The notes under the pieces were generated by a model. It saw only the letters and a list, made by a program, of their open reading frames with translations, was not told where the DNA came from and did no database searches. A stretch of 44,880 nt of DNA from Desulfovibrionales bacterium (GTDB lineage Bacteria > Desulfobacterota > Desulfovibrionia > Desulfovibrionales > Desulfovibrionaceae). A program made the position numbers and the translations under genes. The stretch is taken from contig JASGMV010000032.1 in assembly GCA_030156255.1 (NCBI GenBank), positions 1 through 44,880 of the forward strand. The letters run 5' to 3'. Below are positions 1-7,169 of the stretch, piece after piece (positions within the stretch are counted from its first letter, which is position 1; every line of letters starts with the position of its first letter).

Positions 1-58
1 GCGTACCGCAGACCGCCCCGCAGATCCACCCATGTCTTTCCCAAGGAGGAAGAAGACC

Positions 59-586
59 ATGACGCGATCGCTTGCGAACGACAGCCCGGAGACGACGGAC
101 CGAACCTTCGACGCCTTGAGCCGCCTGGACGCGGTGGACGCCTTCAAGCTCGCCTGCATGGAGAGCGGCAAGGGGCTCGACGCCATCGCCCGGGAAATGG
201 GCTGGAGCCTCGCCCACGCCAAGCGCATCGTCAGCACGGCGCGCTATTTTCCGACCTACGAGGACCTGCCCCGGTTCTGCGCCGTGGTCGGCAACCGGCT
301 CGTGCTGGAGTGGCTGCTGGTGTCCGCCCGGCGGTTGGGCGCCCCGAGCCGCCGCGACGCGCTTTCCTGCAACGGCTTGATCTTCCGTATCGGGGAGCTT
401 TTTTCGGAAGCCGGCGACGTCGGCCAGGCCGGGCAGGAAGCCATCGCGGACCAGCGCCTGGAGCCCGTCGAACTGCGGCGCCTCATCAAGGAATTGCGCG
501 ACGTGGTGGTGAAGGCGCTGACCCTCATCGGCGATCTGCGCACCCAGGAGCGCGCCTTGGTCGCCGCGCCCCGCGCCCACGCCTGA
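59..586 (+). CDS. CII/CP76-like phage regulatory protein
   Basis: Probable phage regulator of 175 residues. The start at 59 is chosen because an AAGGAGG ribosome site lies at 42-48; an in-frame ATG at 32 has none. Roughly residues 25-95 (AFKLACMESGKGLDAIAREMG onward) read like a helix-turn-helix scanning motif followed by a helical segment with ‘LPRFCAVVGNRLVLEWLLV’, the layout of the phage CII/CP76 family that decides between lysogeny and lytic growth. The C-terminal third (RRLIKELRDVVVKALTLIGDL) is amphipathic and may be an oligomerisation helix. It is the first gene left of the replication operon, as expected of a lysis/lysogeny regulator. The family call rests on pattern and position only; another small phage DNA-binding protein is possible. 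Confidence 0.6.
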   Translation: MTRSLANDSPETTDRTFDALSRLDAVDAFKLACMESGKGLDAIAREMGWSLAHAKRIVSTARYFPTYEDLPRFCAVVGNRLVLEWLLVSARRLGAPSRRDALSCNGLIFRIGELFSEAGDVGQAGQEAIADQRLEPVELRRLIKELRDVVVKALTLIGDLRTQERALVAAPRAHA

Positions 587-770
587 ACCCGGCCCCGCCC
601 GGCCGGGCGCCGCTTCGACCGGGCGGGGGAGTGAGGCAATCCGCCGTTCGTTCTCCCGTCCGCAACCGCCAACGCGAACCCGCGCCGCCTCTCCACGCCG
701 ACGCCCGATCCGCTCCGGAGCAAGGAAAATGCCCTGCGCACGAAAGTTCCTTTTCCTTCCTTCCTATCTT

Positions 771-799
771 TTGACATGCCCCCTGAGTTTGACTAAAGC
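771..799 (+). promoter_or_regulatory. Candidate sigma-70 promoter of the replication leader
   Basis: TTGACA at 771-776 is a perfect -35 box. Seventeen bases downstream TAAAGC (794-799) is a weak -10 candidate. Initiation would fall near 805-807, exactly where the first antisense-target segment begins. The position fits the leader promoter of a C4/P4-type immunity region. Confidence 0.4.
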
Positions 800-805
800 T
801 GAACT

Positions 806-839
806 CACTAAATCCACTGGGGGCTCCTCCGCCCTCGCG
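806..839 (+). promoter_or_regulatory. First antisense target (a1/b1) in the leader
   Basis: The segment CACTAAATCCACTGGGGGC (806-824) is repeated with 16 of 19 matches at 1010-1028. CCACTGG (814-820) is the exact complement of CCAGTGG (957-963), and CCCTCGCG (832-839) the exact complement of CGCGAGGG (939-946). Most bases between can also pair, several as G-U. This two-part target (a1 then b1) upstream of an RNA with b' then a' is the arrangement of the P1/P7 C4 and P4 CI immunity systems. Confidence 0.6.
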
Positions 840-874
840 TCCCGGTTTGCCGGGCCGCATTCGGAGGCTTTTTT
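826..874 (+). terminator. Leader terminator
   Basis: CCTCCG (826-831) pairs with CGGAGG (862-867), enclosing a second hairpin CCCGG/CCGGG (841-845 with 850-854), followed by TTTTTT (869-874). The 5' arm overlaps the a1/b1 antisense target, so pairing by the downstream RNA and folding of this terminator are mutually exclusive. Confidence 0.55.
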
Positions 875-912
875 ATTGATGGCTTCTCGTTGCCGCGTCC
901 TCGGACGTGGTA

Positions 913-996
913 AAAAGAGCGGCGCAGTGTCCGGTATCCGCGAGGGCCGGGGGCTTCCAGTGGGGCCTAGTAGCACTGCGTCGCTCTTTTGTTTTT
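913..996 (+). ncRNA. C4/P4-CI-like antisense immunity RNA
   Basis: A 17-bp stem with one G-U (913-929 with 974-990) closes a loop carrying CGCGAGGG (939-946) and CCAGTGG (957-963). These are complementary to the leader segment at 814-839, and GCTTCCAGTGGG pairs over all 12 positions (two wobbles) with CCCATTGGAGGC at 1017-1028, the ribosome site of the next gene. The T-rich end (987-995) makes it a terminator as well. A 78-nt hairpin lying between two copies of its target, upstream of a small gene and a P4-alpha-like primase, matches the layout of P1 C4 and P4 CI RNAs. The pairings are seen directly; function is inferred. Confidence 0.65.
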
Positions 997-1009
997 CGGG
1001 CGGCGCGCA

Positions 1010-1028
1010 CACTAAACCCATTGGAGGC
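1010..1028 (+). promoter_or_regulatory. Second antisense target (a2) covering the ribosome site
   Basis: CACTAAACCCATTGGAGGC repeats the 806-824 segment and contains the ribosome binding site TTGGAGG (1021-1027) of the 67-aa gene. Pairing with the loop of the 913-990 RNA would block translation of that gene and of the overlapping primase-helicase. Confidence 0.6.
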
Positions 1029-1034
1029 GCCGTC

Positions 1035-1238
1035 ATGGCTCCGCATTTGACCTCATCCGAAGCGTTGCGCCGGTTGCGGCGCGTCGCCGACATCCTGGAC
1101 TTTCTCGCCGCCCGCTTTTCTCCGGAACCCGATCAGCCCGGCCCCGTCCTGCGCCTTCTGGCCGACGAGCTGGACGTCTGCGCCGAAGCCCTGGCCCCGG
1201 CGTCCGGCGAAGAGGAGGGCGGCCATGCGCGTTCCTAA
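1035..1238 (+). CDS. Small helical protein, first gene of replication operon
   Basis: 67 residues, not recognised. The ATG at 1035 follows TTGGAGG at 1021-1027. The protein is mostly helical: ‘SSEALRRLRRVADILDFLAARF’-like N-terminal half and ‘VLRLLADELDVCAEALA’ C-terminal half, with no membrane span and an acidic tail. It overlaps the primase-helicase start by 14 bases, so translation is likely coupled. In P1 (icd) and P4 (kil) a small toxic gene sits at this position, directly under antisense-RNA control. A similar role here is only a positional guess. Confidence 0.6.
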   Translation: MAPHLTSSEALRRLRRVADILDFLAARFSPEPDQPGPVLRLLADELDVCAEALAPASGEEEGGHARS

Positions 1239-3855
1239 CGAAGCGATCGTTGCGGCGCTGCTGGCCGACCAGCGTTTCGGATTCAAGGACGGCGGCGCGT
1301 TTCTGACCGGCGGAATCTGCCCGCAGTGCGGCAAGCGGGAATTGTTCGTCCCCAAGGCGCGTCCCTGGTATCTGACCTGCAACCGCAAGAACAAGTGCGG
1401 ATTCGTCGGCGCGGTGAAGGACGAGCTGCCGGAGCTGTTCGCCGGCTACCTGGAGCGCTTCCCGCCGACCAAGGAGGAGCCCGAGCGCACGGCCGACGCC
1501 TACCTGGCGCTGGACCGAGGCTTCGACCTCTCCAGGATCAAGGGCTGGTACACCCAGGAGGCGGCCCGCTCCGGCAACGGTTTTTGCCCGACGGTGCGCT
1601 TCTACCTGGACGAGGCCCATACGCGCTACTGGGAGCGGTTGATCGGCAAAACCAAATCGGACGGCGGCCGCAAGGCCAACTTCGGCGGCAAACGCAAGGC
1701 GGACGGTACGCTGTATCGCGGCGACGCCTGGACCCCGCCGGACATGGAGCCGAACAAGGGGGAGCGCTGCTACATCGTGGAGGGCGTCTTCCACGCCATC
1801 GCCTTGCACCACACCGGGCGCAAGGCGGCGGCCGCGCTTTCCTGCGGCAACTTCCCGGAGCATTTCATCGAGCGCCGCAAGGGCGAAGGCGTGGTCTGGA
1901 CCCTGGCCCTGGACGCGGACCCGGCCGGCCGGGAGGCCATGCGCAAACACGAGGCCAGACTTCGGGCCATGGGCGAAAAGGTCGACGTCTGCCTCTTGCC
2001 CGAAGGCGGCATGGACTGGGACGATCTCTGGCGCGCCGGGCGCCTCACGGATGCATTCATAGAGGAGCGGCTTTATCATGGGCGGCTCTTTTCGGCCAAG
2101 ACCGTGAACGAAAAGGCCTATCACCATTTCGCGCGCAACAAACTGGCCAAGTTCGTTTTGGACTTCGACAATGCGCTCTATTCCGTGGAGGTCCAGACCT
2201 CGCAGTTGGGCAAGGACCTGGAGGAGCAGGCCGTGGACCTGGACTCCCCGCAGGGGCTGAGCGCGTTTCTCGCCCGCTGCGACGTGGACTCCATCGCCAA
2301 CTGCCGGCCCCGTTTTCTCTACGTGGAGCGCGACGACATCCTGGAGACGCAGTCCTACGTTTTCCGTGTGAGCTACCGCAACGGCAGTCCTTCGGAGCTG
2401 GTCACGTTGGAAGGCTCCAACATCGACAGCCCGACGTCGTTGAACAAGGCCCTGCTGAACAAGACGCACGGCGGCACGTTCGACGGAACGCCTCCGCAGA
2501 TGAAGATCCTGCGCGACCGTTGGTTCAGCCATCACATGAAGGTGGTCGCCTCGGCGCCTTTCGTGGGCTACGATCGCGCCGCCAAGGCCTGGGTGTTCCA
2601 GGAGCACGCCGTCAGCGGCGGCCGTGTGATCCCGCTGAACGAGCAAGGGCATTTCACCGTAGGCCGGCGGGGAATCAAGACCAGCCTGGCCGGCGTGCAT
2701 ATCAACACGGAGGGCGAGTTCTCGCCCGTGTGGCTGGAGCGGTACGTACAAGCCTTCGACATGCCGGGGCTGGCGTTGTTGTCCTTCTGGCTCGGGGCGC
2801 TGTTCGTGCAGCAGATTCGCGACCTGCACAAGTCGTTTCCTTTTCTGGAGTTCACCGGCGAGCCCGGCGCGGGCAAATCCACCTGCCTGGAGTTCTTGTG
2901 GAAATGCATCGGGCGCGACGACTACGAGGGCTTCGACATCATGAAGTCCAGCTACGCCGGGCGGCGGCGCGCGTTTTCGCAGCTTTCGAACATGCCGGTG
3001 GTGCTGATCGAATCCGACCGCGACAACGGCGAACGCAACGCCAAGATTCGGCAATTCAACTTCGACGAGTGCAAGCCGTTCTACAATGGCCGTGGCACCG
3101 GCACTCTGGGCGTGGCCAAACGGGGCAACGACACCGAAGAGAATCTGTTCCAGGCCGCGCTCGTCATCAGCCAGAACGCGGAGGTGGACGGCTCCGAAGC
3201 GCTGTTGCAACGCATCGTGCACTGCCATATGGACAAGAGCCATCACCGGCCCGGCACGCGCGAGATCGCCCGCTGGTTCGAACGCCAGACCTCGGCCACG
3301 GTGGGCGGCTTCCTGCTGCGCGCGCTGGTGAACGAAAGGAAGATTCTGGACGCCTACGCCCGGGCCTTCACCGACATCGAGGCGCGCTTCGGCGCCCCCG
3401 AGTCGGGATTGAAAAACGCCCGCGTCGTCAAGAACCACGCGCAGATCGCGGCCTGCGGCCAAGCCCTGGGCGTGCTGTTCCCGGCCATGCGCGGCCGGCT
3501 CGCCCAACGCCTGACCGACTATCTTTATGACCGCGCCCTGGCCAGGGAGCAACGCCTGTCCGCCGATCATCCGTTGCTCGAACAGTTCTGGGAGACGTTC
3601 GAGTATCTGAACGCGCAGGCTCCGAGCCGAAAGGAGGGATGGCTGAACCACTCCTCCGATCCCGAGCGCATCGCGTTCAATCTGAACCAGTTCCGGGAAT
3701 GCTGCTACGCCGACGGGCAGGAGTTGCCCGACCTGAAGCAGTTGAAGAAGCTCCTCCCCCAGTCCAAGCGCTACCTGTTCGAAACCGCGAACAAATGCGT
3801 TTGGAGCCGCCATACCGAGAAGAATATCAAATGTTGGGTCTTCCTGAGGGCGTAA
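1225..3855 (+). CDS. P4-alpha-like primase-helicase replication protein
   Basis: 876 residues combining primase and helicase functions for phage DNA replication. An N-terminal zinc ribbon has Cys32, Cys35, Cys52 and Cys58. A Toprim-type primase core shows Glu186 in ‘YIVEG’ and Asp230-Ala-Asp232. A helicase ATPase has Walker A GEPGAGKST (545-553) and a Walker B-like VVLIESD ending at Asp598. The order zinc ribbon, Toprim, P-loop ATPase is that of P4 alpha and related phage proteins, whose C-terminus also binds the origin. Here the remaining C-terminal 250 residues could do so, and an iteron array starts 90 bases downstream. The start overlaps the 67-aa gene and follows GGAGG at 1213-1217. Expression is probably controlled by the upstream leader RNA. 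Confidence 0.88.
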   Translation: MRVPNEAIVAALLADQRFGFKDGGAFLTGGICPQCGKRELFVPKARPWYLTCNRKNKCGFVGAVKDELPELFAGYLERFPPTKEEPERTADAYLALDRGFDLSRIKGWYTQEAARSGNGFCPTVRFYLDEAHTRYWERLIGKTKSDGGRKANFGGKRKADGTLYRGDAWTPPDMEPNKGERCYIVEGVFHAIALHHTGRKAAAALSCGNFPEHFIERRKGEGVVWTLALDADPAGREAMRKHEARLRAMGEKVDVCLLPEGGMDWDDLWRAGRLTDAFIEERLYHGRLFSAKTVNEKAYHHFARNKLAKFVLDFDNALYSVEVQTSQLGKDLEEQAVDLDSPQGLSAFLARCDVDSIANCRPRFLYVERDDILETQSYVFRVSYRNGSPSELVTLEGSNIDSPTSLNKALLNKTHGGTFDGTPPQMKILRDRWFSHHMKVVASAPFVGYDRAAKAWVFQEHAVSGGRVIPLNEQGHFTVGRRGIKTSLAGVHINTEGEFSPVWLERYVQAFDMPGLALLSFWLGALFVQQIRDLHKSFPFLEFTGEPGAGKSTCLEFLWKCIGRDDYEGFDIMKSSYAGRRRAFSQLSNMPVVLIESDRDNGERNAKIRQFNFDECKPFYNGRGTGTLGVAKRGNDTEENLFQAALVISQNAEVDGSEALLQRIVHCHMDKSHHRPGTREIARWFERQTSATVGGFLLRALVNERKILDAYARAFTDIEARFGAPESGLKNARVVKNHAQIAACGQALGVLFPAMRGRLAQRLTDYLYDRALAREQRLSADHPLLEQFWETFEYLNAQAPSRKEGWLNHSSDPERIAFNLNQFRECCYADGQELPDLKQLKKLLPQSKRYLFETANKCVWSRHTEKNIKCWVFLRA

Positions 3856-3944
3856 GCCCCTCGGGAAGATCACGGAGGGATCGTACATGGAATTCGCAGG
3901 CGCAAGCGTGCGCCCGCGAGCGGGGTTTCAAAAATTTGGGGGGG

Positions 3945-4267
3945 GCTTCGGAAAAGGGTTAGGTAGGTTAGGTGGTGTGCGAAAAACCCCGGGAAGCCAG
4001 GTGGGGCAAGGCTTCCCGGGCAATTCGCAAAAGGTTAGGAATCGGTTAGGAAAAGGTTAGGACCTAACCCCGATTCCTCACTTTTTCCTCACTTTTGACA
4101 CATGTCGTAACATGTTTGAATTATTGCTTATCACTTTTTTCCTAACCCCACCTAACCTTTTCCTAACCATTTCCTAACCTTTTCGAAAAACGGCGAGAGC
4201 CCAGCAACCACGCCGGTTGCCGGGCATTTCGGAGAGGCTCCTAACCTACCTAACCTTTTTCCGAAGG
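3945..4267. repeat. Symmetric GGTTAGG iteron array, candidate replication origin
   Basis: Twelve copies of GGTTAGG lie in 300 bases: forward at 3957, 3966, 4033, 4044, 4055 and inverted (CCTAACC) at 4063, 4141, 4151, 4162, 4173, 4240, 4249. The inner copies are spaced 10-11 bases, one helical turn; both outer pairs are spaced 9. The ends 3945-3972 and 4240-4267 form an inverted repeat with 26 of 28 matches. Each flank holds a hairpin between outer and inner copies: 3988-3998 with 4010-4020 (perfect 11 bp), and 4199-4209 with 4215-4225 (10 of 11). The centre (4070-4140) is AT-rich and has two TCCTCACTTTT repeats and two ACATGT boxes. Its position next to a P4-alpha-like gene suggests an origin. 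Confidence 0.75.
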
Positions 4268-4278
4268 GGGGGTGGTCG

Positions 4279-4407
4279 ATGAAGTTCGAAAAGAGAGGGC
4301 GCCCTGTCGGACGAACTCAACGGAACCGTGGTGCGTCGCGGCGTCGAGGAGCCCAGAATTTTTGCACTTTTCTTGTTTCCGATGTTGTGCGGCCGTCCGA
4401 AAAGTAG
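4279..4407 (+). CDS. Possible 42-aa basic protein
   Basis: A short frame starting MKFEKRGRPVGRTQRNRG with a G-rich ribosome site (AAGGGGGGG, 4264-4272). It is Arg-rich at its N-terminus and its end runs into the inverted repeat at 4350-4434, so it may be a gene fragment cut by that element. Not recognised. Confidence 0.25.
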   Translation: MKFEKRGRPVGRTQRNRGASRRRGAQNFCTFLVSDVVRPSEK

Positions 4408-4434
4408 TAAGACGCCATGCAAGAATCCTGGGCT
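4350..4434. repeat. 17-bp imperfect inverted repeat
   Basis: AGCCCAGAATTTTTGCA (4350-4366) is inverted at 4418-4434 with 15 of 17 matches. An inner CTTTTC/GAAAAG pair (4367-4372 with 4399-4404) extends the stem across a 13-base bulge. No T-run follows. The rest of 4435-4655, upstream of the aminotransferase, holds no recognisable feature. Confidence 0.4.
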
Positions 4435-4655
4435 GCGACAAGCCGCTCGTTGCGGCGATCTTCCAGCCAGGGGCGGTCCCGGACATGCGCCGCAAGGCTT
4501 CCCGCGCTTCGGGCAAAACGCCCGGACACGGAGCCTTTACGACGCCGGCGTCCGCCTCGCGCCCGGCCGGACAGGCCGGCGCCGCGTCTTTTCCAAACCC
4601 GCTGTACGCGCCGACCCTCGTGCGCCAGGCGCCATCATTTTCCGGAGGTAGCAAC

Positions 4656-6284
4656 ATGACGACATTCTCCCGCCGCAAATTCCTGGGCGCCGCGTCCGCC
4701 ATGGGACTCGCCATGACGCCGGCCCTGGCCTTCCCGAACATCGCCGACGCGGGCCAGTCCCCGGCTCCGGCCCCCACGGGCAACGCCAAGCGCGCCCTGG
4801 AGTCCATTCAGCAGCGGATCGCCGCCTGGGAGCAGGAAGGCCGCGCGTTCAAGTCCGACGGGCTCGCCGCGGACAACGACGCCCAGTGGGACCGGCTGGT
4901 CGAGCACTACTTCGACCGGTCCGGCTATACGTCCATTTCCGTGAACTCGGCCAACCTGTGCCCGTCCATGCGGCCGGTGGACCAGATGGTGACCATGGTG
5001 CAGCAGATGCTCAACCAGGACATCTCCTTCCCCATGCGCGCCCAACTGGCCCAGGCGAGCCTTGGGCTGGGCCTCGAATCCGTCAAGGAGTGGTTCGGCC
5101 TCGGCGGCCAGAAGTATCAGGCCGACTTCCTGCTCGCCCTGGTGGCCAACAGCACCGAGGGCAATAACTTCATCAACAACGGCCTGGTCTCCTCCGGATT
5201 CTTCAACCCGGAAAAGGACAACGTGGTCGTTTGGGACGTCAACCACCCCACCAACCTGGACGCCTGGTTCTATCGCAAGGCCACCCAGGGCTGGGGCGCC
5301 GGCTCCATCCGGACGCTCAAGACCAAGATGCTCGCCAATTCGGTGTCCGACGCCGAGAAGCGCAAGGGCGTTGTGCCGTCCGATCCCAAGAGCGAGGACG
5401 AGATCATCGAGGCGCTGCTCCATGTGGTGGACAAGAACACCAAGCTGGTCACCCTGTCCTGGCAATCCAACGAGTGCGGCATGCTCCTGCCCATGGGCCG
5501 CATCGTCCACGAGCTGCGCAAGATCAACAAGGACATGTACATTCACGCGGACAGCGCCCAGACCTTCGGCGTGCTGGACCTGAAGCTCGGCGAGGTGGAC
5601 GTGGACAGCATCGCCGGCAGCTTCCACAAGTGGCCCTGCGGCCCCAAGATGGTGGGGATCGTGTACATGAACAATAAACGGGACGCGGCGAGCAAGTTCA
5701 CGCCCAGCATCTGGGGCTACGACGAGCACATCATGACGCCTATGGACTACGGCTTCAACCCGGAAAAGGGGCAAATGGACCCCAACGCCAAGCGGTTTTC
5801 CTACCTGGGCCAGCAGAACGACGCCACCCTGGTGTCCACCTGGATGGTCTCCCTGTTCCACACCGGCCATTTCCATCCGAACGTCACGCCGGCCAAGATC
5901 GAGGACCGCGTGCACCAGCTGGGGACCAAGACCAAGGAGGCGCTGTTCAGGCGCCTGCCGAAGATTTTCCCCGACTTCACCCCGAAGACGGCCTACAAGT
6001 GGATCACCACGCCCACGACCAACGACGCGCTGCGCAGCTCGGTGTTCCTGTTCACCCCGCCCAAGGGCGTCAACGGCGGCGACGTCATGAAGAACGTCTA
6101 TGAGCAGCACGGCTTCGCCATCGCCAACCTGAAGGTCCTGGGCCACGACCTGGTGCGCATCTCCCCGACCTTCTGCAACATGTCCCAAGACCCCGAGGAC
6201 GTGGTGGCCGCGGTGGTGGACGTCATCCAGGCCATGCAGCAGCACAAGCTGGCCAACAACACGCACGCGCGCTCCTACGCGTAG
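4656..6284 (+). CDS. Tat-exported class V aminotransferase-like PLP enzyme
   Basis: 542 residues. The start follows GGAGG at 4643-4647. The N-terminus carries a twin-arginine signal (SRRKFLG, residues 5-11, then a hydrophobic stretch to ‘PALA’ near residue 25), so the folded, cofactor-loaded enzyme should be exported to the periplasm. The body is a class V (cysteine desulfurase/isopenicillin-N epimerase type) fold: Asp299 in HADSAQTFG for the PLP ring nitrogen and Lys325 in SFHKWPCGPK for the Schiff base. The substrate is unknown. It is monocistronic, between the iteron array and a strong terminator. Its codon use matches its GC-rich neighbours. It is unusual phage cargo; it could also be a host gene if the phage boundary lies elsewhere. 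Confidence 0.82.
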   Translation: MTTFSRRKFLGAASAMGLAMTPALAFPNIADAGQSPAPAPTGNAKRALESIQQRIAAWEQEGRAFKSDGLAADNDAQWDRLVEHYFDRSGYTSISVNSANLCPSMRPVDQMVTMVQQMLNQDISFPMRAQLAQASLGLGLESVKEWFGLGGQKYQADFLLALVANSTEGNNFINNGLVSSGFFNPEKDNVVVWDVNHPTNLDAWFYRKATQGWGAGSIRTLKTKMLANSVSDAEKRKGVVPSDPKSEDEIIEALLHVVDKNTKLVTLSWQSNECGMLLPMGRIVHELRKINKDMYIHADSAQTFGVLDLKLGEVDVDSIAGSFHKWPCGPKMVGIVYMNNKRDAASKFTPSIWGYDEHIMTPMDYGFNPEKGQMDPNAKRFSYLGQQNDATLVSTWMVSLFHTGHFHPNVTPAKIEDRVHQLGTKTKEALFRRLPKIFPDFTPKTAYKWITTPTTNDALRSSVFLFTPPKGVNGGDVMKNVYEQHGFAIANLKVLGHDLVRISPTFCNMSQDPEDVVAAVVDVIQAMQQHKLANNTHARSYA

Positions 6285-6311
6285 CCCGGACGCATAGCGG
6301 ATCGAACAAGA

Positions 6312-6346
6312 GACGCCGCCTTCCCTCGGGGAGGCGGCGTCTTTTT
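6312..6346 (+). terminator. Rho-independent terminator after the aminotransferase
   Basis: GACGCCGCCTTCC pairs with GGGAGGCGGCGTC-like sequence (arms within 6312-6341), followed by TTTTT at 6342-6346. Confidence 0.9.
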
Positions 6347-6596
6347 GGGGGCGGCGCAGGTGGAGCGATGGCTTCTTGCGGCAGGCGAAGAGATTGCTCA
6401 CCGTCTCCGTCCGGTGCGAACTCGTGAAGAGGAGCGCGACGATGCATAACGCCAGGACCGGGAACAGGACGACGAGATGCTGCGGCCCCGTCCCGTGAAG
6501 CGTCCTCAAGCATGACTTCCCTTCAGGGGCGCAGGGCGATGCCAGTCGAAATGAAATCTTGGGGCAAATTTATGTCGGCGGGCCGTTCGGAACGGC
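6347..6596. other. Intergenic region, no supported gene
   Basis: From the aminotransferase terminator to the yoeB stop. A minus-strand frame near 6380-6509 encodes one hydrophobic stretch (HLVVLFPVLALCIVALLF) but has no end before the terminator; it may be a remnant of a membrane protein. Nothing else is evident. Confidence 0.5.
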
Positions 6597-6860
6597 TCAG
6601 TAATGGTAGCGGCACTGGAGGACGATCAACGTCTCCGCGCCGTCGTCGACCTTGTACACGAGGCGATGTTCGTGATCGATGCGGCGGGACCAGCACCCCG
6701 CGAGGTCGAAGCGCAACGGCTCCGGCTTGCCCAGCCCCTCGAAAGGCGTGCGCAGCGCGTCGCGGACGAGGGCGTTGATCCTCTTCAGCATCTTGGCGTC
6801 CCGCTTCCGCCAGTACAGATAGTCTTCCCAGGCCTGCGGGGTCCACGCGAGCAGGGGCAT
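6597..6860 (-). CDS. yoeB: YoeB-family mRNA interferase toxin
   Basis: 87 residues with the full YoeB signature: GKPEPL with Glu47, ‘WSRRI’, EHRLVY with Arg66, and the terminal CRYHY with His86 and Tyr87, matching the Glu, Arg and His residues used by YoeB to cut ribosome-bound mRNA. The length equals the family norm. It lies downstream of the YefM antitoxin with a TGATG stop/start overlap, so the toxin is translationally coupled. No sign of inactivation. Confidence 0.95.
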   Translation of the reverse strand: MPLLAWTPQAWEDYLYWRKRDAKMLKRINALVRDALRTPFEGLGKPEPLRFDLAGCWSRRIDHEHRLVYKVDDGAETLIVLQCRYHY

Positions 6861-7117
6861 CAATCCTCCGCAAGGCCGTGCTTTTCCAGACGCCCGGCGT
6901 TCGCGGCCTCGACGCTTTCGCGGAGTCTGGCGGCGTTGGCCGGATTGGCCAGCAGGTAGGCCGTTTCGACGATGCTGTTGTAGTCCTTGAGCGACATCAT
7001 CACCACGGCTTCCGCCTTGCGGCGGGTGATGATGACGGGGTCGTGGCTGTCGCAGACTTCGTCCATCGTGGAAGCGAGCTTCCGACGAGCCTCCGTGTAG
7101 GTGATGGCTTCGGGCAT
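6860..7117 (-). CDS. yefM: YefM/Phd-family antitoxin
   Basis: 85 residues. The N-terminal MPEAITYTEARRKLASTMDE and ‘PVIITRRKAEAVVMMSLKDY’ are the Phd/YefM DNA-binding fold; the C-terminal helical tail (AARLRESVEAANAGRLEKHG) is the toxin-neutralising region. It is the first gene of the pair and should repress the promoter directly upstream, where two TGTACA-type boxes are present. A maintenance (addiction) role for the prophage is likely. Confidence 0.95.
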   Translation of the reverse strand: MPEAITYTEARRKLASTMDEVCDSHDPVIITRRKAEAVVMMSLKDYNSIVETAYLLANPANAARLRESVEAANAGRLEKHGLAED

Positions 7118-7133
7118 GGCGTGCCTCCGTTTC

Positions 7134-7169
7134 TGTACAGTTTATAGTACATGTTTGGTTGGTGGTCAA
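7134..7169 (-). promoter_or_regulatory. yefM-yoeB promoter with YefM operator boxes
   Basis: On the minus strand TTGACC (7169-7164), a 17-base spacer and TATAAA (7146-7141) form a near-consensus promoter. TGTACA (7134-7139) and the related AGTACA (7146-7151) lie 12 bases apart, the spacing of the long and short operator palindromes described for E. coli yefM, and overlap the -10 box. Confidence 0.85.

Noticed and set aside
1033-3888. Long minus-strand frame opposite the primase-helicase
   Set aside because: High-GC shadow: low-complexity composition, no ribosome site, while the plus-strand frame has clear motifs.
3887-4060. 57-codon frame after the primase gene with a GGAGGG ribosome site (MEFAGASVRPRAGF...)
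   Set aside because: Most of it is translated iteron and hairpin sequence (Gly/Arg/Lys-rich), so the frame is probably accidental. The good ribosome site leaves some doubt.
4110-4135. DnaA box in the array core (TTATCACTT near 4128)
   Set aside because: Too many mismatches to the TTATCCACA consensus to support.
3945-4267. CRISPR array or telomere-like repeat
   Set aside because: GGTTAGG boxes are 7 bp, in both orientations and with 9-11-bp spacing, unlike CRISPR repeats and spacers. Likeness to telomeric TTAGGG is coincidental in a bacterial phage context.
6380-6509. Minus-strand frame with one hydrophobic segment near 6450
   Set aside because: It continues through the aminotransferase terminator and antisense to that gene without an end, so it is not a real gene as it stands; at most a remnant.
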